Source: an uncultured Rhodospirillaceae bacterium (GTDB lineage: Bacteria > Pseudomonadota > Alphaproteobacteria > Rhodospirillales > UBA2165). From it: DNA of 5,844 nucleotides. The stretch spans positions 1-5,844 of the forward strand of contig CAJXJM010000180.1 of the NCBI GenBank assembly GCA_913054205.1, written 5' to 3'. Position numbers and translations under genes: made by a program. Every line of letters starts with the position of its first letter. Position 1 is the stretch's first letter. The notes below the pieces were generated by a model that worked only from the letters and a program-made list of their open reading frames with translations, did not search any database and had not been told where the DNA came from. Below, piece after piece: positions 5,011 to 5,844 of this stretch.

Positions 5011-5844
5011 TTAGTCGACTTGAATCCGAATGCCCGGTGGGAGTTTCGTCGAAAGATCTCCGTTGGCTTTATCAATCTGTCTTTGAGTCAAATTGGCCCC
5101 GATCAAATCGGCTTCCCGAATATTTGTGCTGAGGAAATTTGCATCTTTAAAATCAGCGCCTGCCATTTGTGCGCCATAAAGATTAGCGCCACCGAGATCA
5201 GCCCCCCGTAGTCCTGCTTCGGGCAAAAGGGTAGCTGTTAATGTCGCATGACGCAGTTTCGCATTGTGAAGATCAGCCTCGCCCAAATTTGCGCCCCGCA
5301 AATCCGCATCAAACAAATTGGCGCGGAATAGGTTTGCATCCTGCAGATCAGCATCGCGCAAATTCACAGTCGCCAAATTGATTTCTGAAAGATCCGCACC
5401 GGATAAATCTTCGCCTGAAAAGTTTGCTTTCTCACCGTCCACCCCATTGGACAAAAGCCAAGCCGCGTGAATTTCCAGTTTCGCCGCAATTTCGGCTGCG
5501 CGATCAGGTTCAACTTCTTTTTTTGGTTTTTCCGGCGAATTTGCAAGTTCAATTTCTGATTTGAGTTTCTCCGCTTTTGGGGCCGCCGCTTTTTCTTTTG
5601 GCTTTTCTGGCGACGGAGATTCAACAGACGGTTTTAACGTAAGCGGCTTTTGCGCAGGTGGTTTGGGCGCGACTTTTAACTGTTCCTTTGCTTCAACCGA
5701 TACCGCAACTGCCTCAATTTGCTCTTTTGATTTAGCTCTTGGTTTAACTTCGGGCGACGTGTCGACCAGCGGAAGGTCTGTGGATACAGCGGCGTTTCCT
5801 GCAACCTTCCCACCGCCATCGCCCGCCTTCAAAGTAGAATTCGA
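5011..5844 (-). CDS. Pentapeptide-repeat protein, C-terminal part (5' end beyond the window)
   Basis: The frame is open to the window edge: upstream of a TTG at 5832-5830 it continues as SNST with no stop, so the true start is probably outside. Counting from that TTG as residue 1, residues 27-110 form a Lys/Pro/Glu/Ala-rich, probably disordered linker. Next comes an amphipathic segment, RAAEIAAKLEIHAAWLLSNG (111-130). About 22 pentapeptides of the A(D/N)LxG type run from 136 to 248 (about 5089-5427), for example LSGADLSEINL and LRGANLGEADL. They predict a right-handed four-sided beta helix. The end, LTQRQIDKANGD then TKLPPGIRI, is the cap often found on such proteins. Pentapeptide domains mostly serve as binding scaffolds, and no enzymatic role can be given. 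The missing N-terminus may hold a membrane anchor or signalling domain. Confidence 0.9.
   Translation of the reverse strand, partial: SNSTLKAGDGGGKVAGNAAVSTDLPLVDTSPEVKPRAKSKEQIEAVAVSVEAKEQLKVAPKPPAQKPLTLKPSVESPSPEKPKEKAAAPKAEKLKSEIELANSPEKPKKEVEPDRAAEIAAKLEIHAAWLLSNGVDGEKANFSGEDLSGADLSEINLATVNLRDADLQDANLFRANLFDADLRGANLGEADLHNAKLRHATLTATLLPEAGLRGADLGGANLYGAQMAGADFKDANFLSTNIREADLIGANLTQRQIDKANGDLSTKLPPGIRIQVD

Overview
The window looks like a stretch of alphaproteobacterial chromosome, with moderate G+C (about half by eye) and close gene packing. The lineage is inferred from gene style: an FCD-type GntR regulator, a cytosolic sulfatase, a ChaC protein with a long N-terminal extension, and a pentapeptide-repeat protein ending in a typical alphaproteobacterial cap. 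No rRNA, tRNA, CRISPR array, transposase or phage gene was seen.

Left part (1-1636). The window opens with the last 53 codons of an AMP-binding acyl-CoA synthetase on the + strand. Its stop lies 2 bp from the stop of a convergent chaC-like gamma-glutamylcyclotransferase gene (166-864, -). Behind chaC, on the same strand and 52 bp away, is a GntR/FCD regulator (917-1636, -).

Centre (1637-4140). A 214-bp AT-rich divergent region holds two related palindromic sites that are good operator candidates for the GntR protein. On the other side is a + strand unit: a cytosolic sulfatase-family hydrolase (1851-3434) and a VOC/glyoxalase-fold metalloenzyme (3487-4023). A possible small third reading frame, broken by a one-base frameshift, follows (4034-4140). 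The likely logic is a ligand-responsive GntR protein controlling a small catabolic unit. In that unit the sulfatase would cut a sulfate (or phosphate/phosphonate) ester and the VOC enzyme would work on the product. The substrate cannot be read from the sequence.

Right part (4141-5844). A 27-bp near-perfect palindrome (13-bp arms around one base) sits between the + strand unit and a short - strand gene for a 50-aa arginine-rich protein (4219-4371) with a very strong ribosome binding site. Upstream of that, also on the - strand, are a second VOC protein (4511-4969) followed by a rho-independent terminator, and the C-terminal 277 codons of a pentapeptide-repeat protein whose 5' end lies beyond the window. 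These last two genes are 41 bp apart and may be co-transcribed.

Nothing here amounts to a clear new system. The most worthwhile items are the GntR-sulfatase-VOC unit with its operator pair, the isolated long palindrome, the broken small frame and the 50-aa gene.
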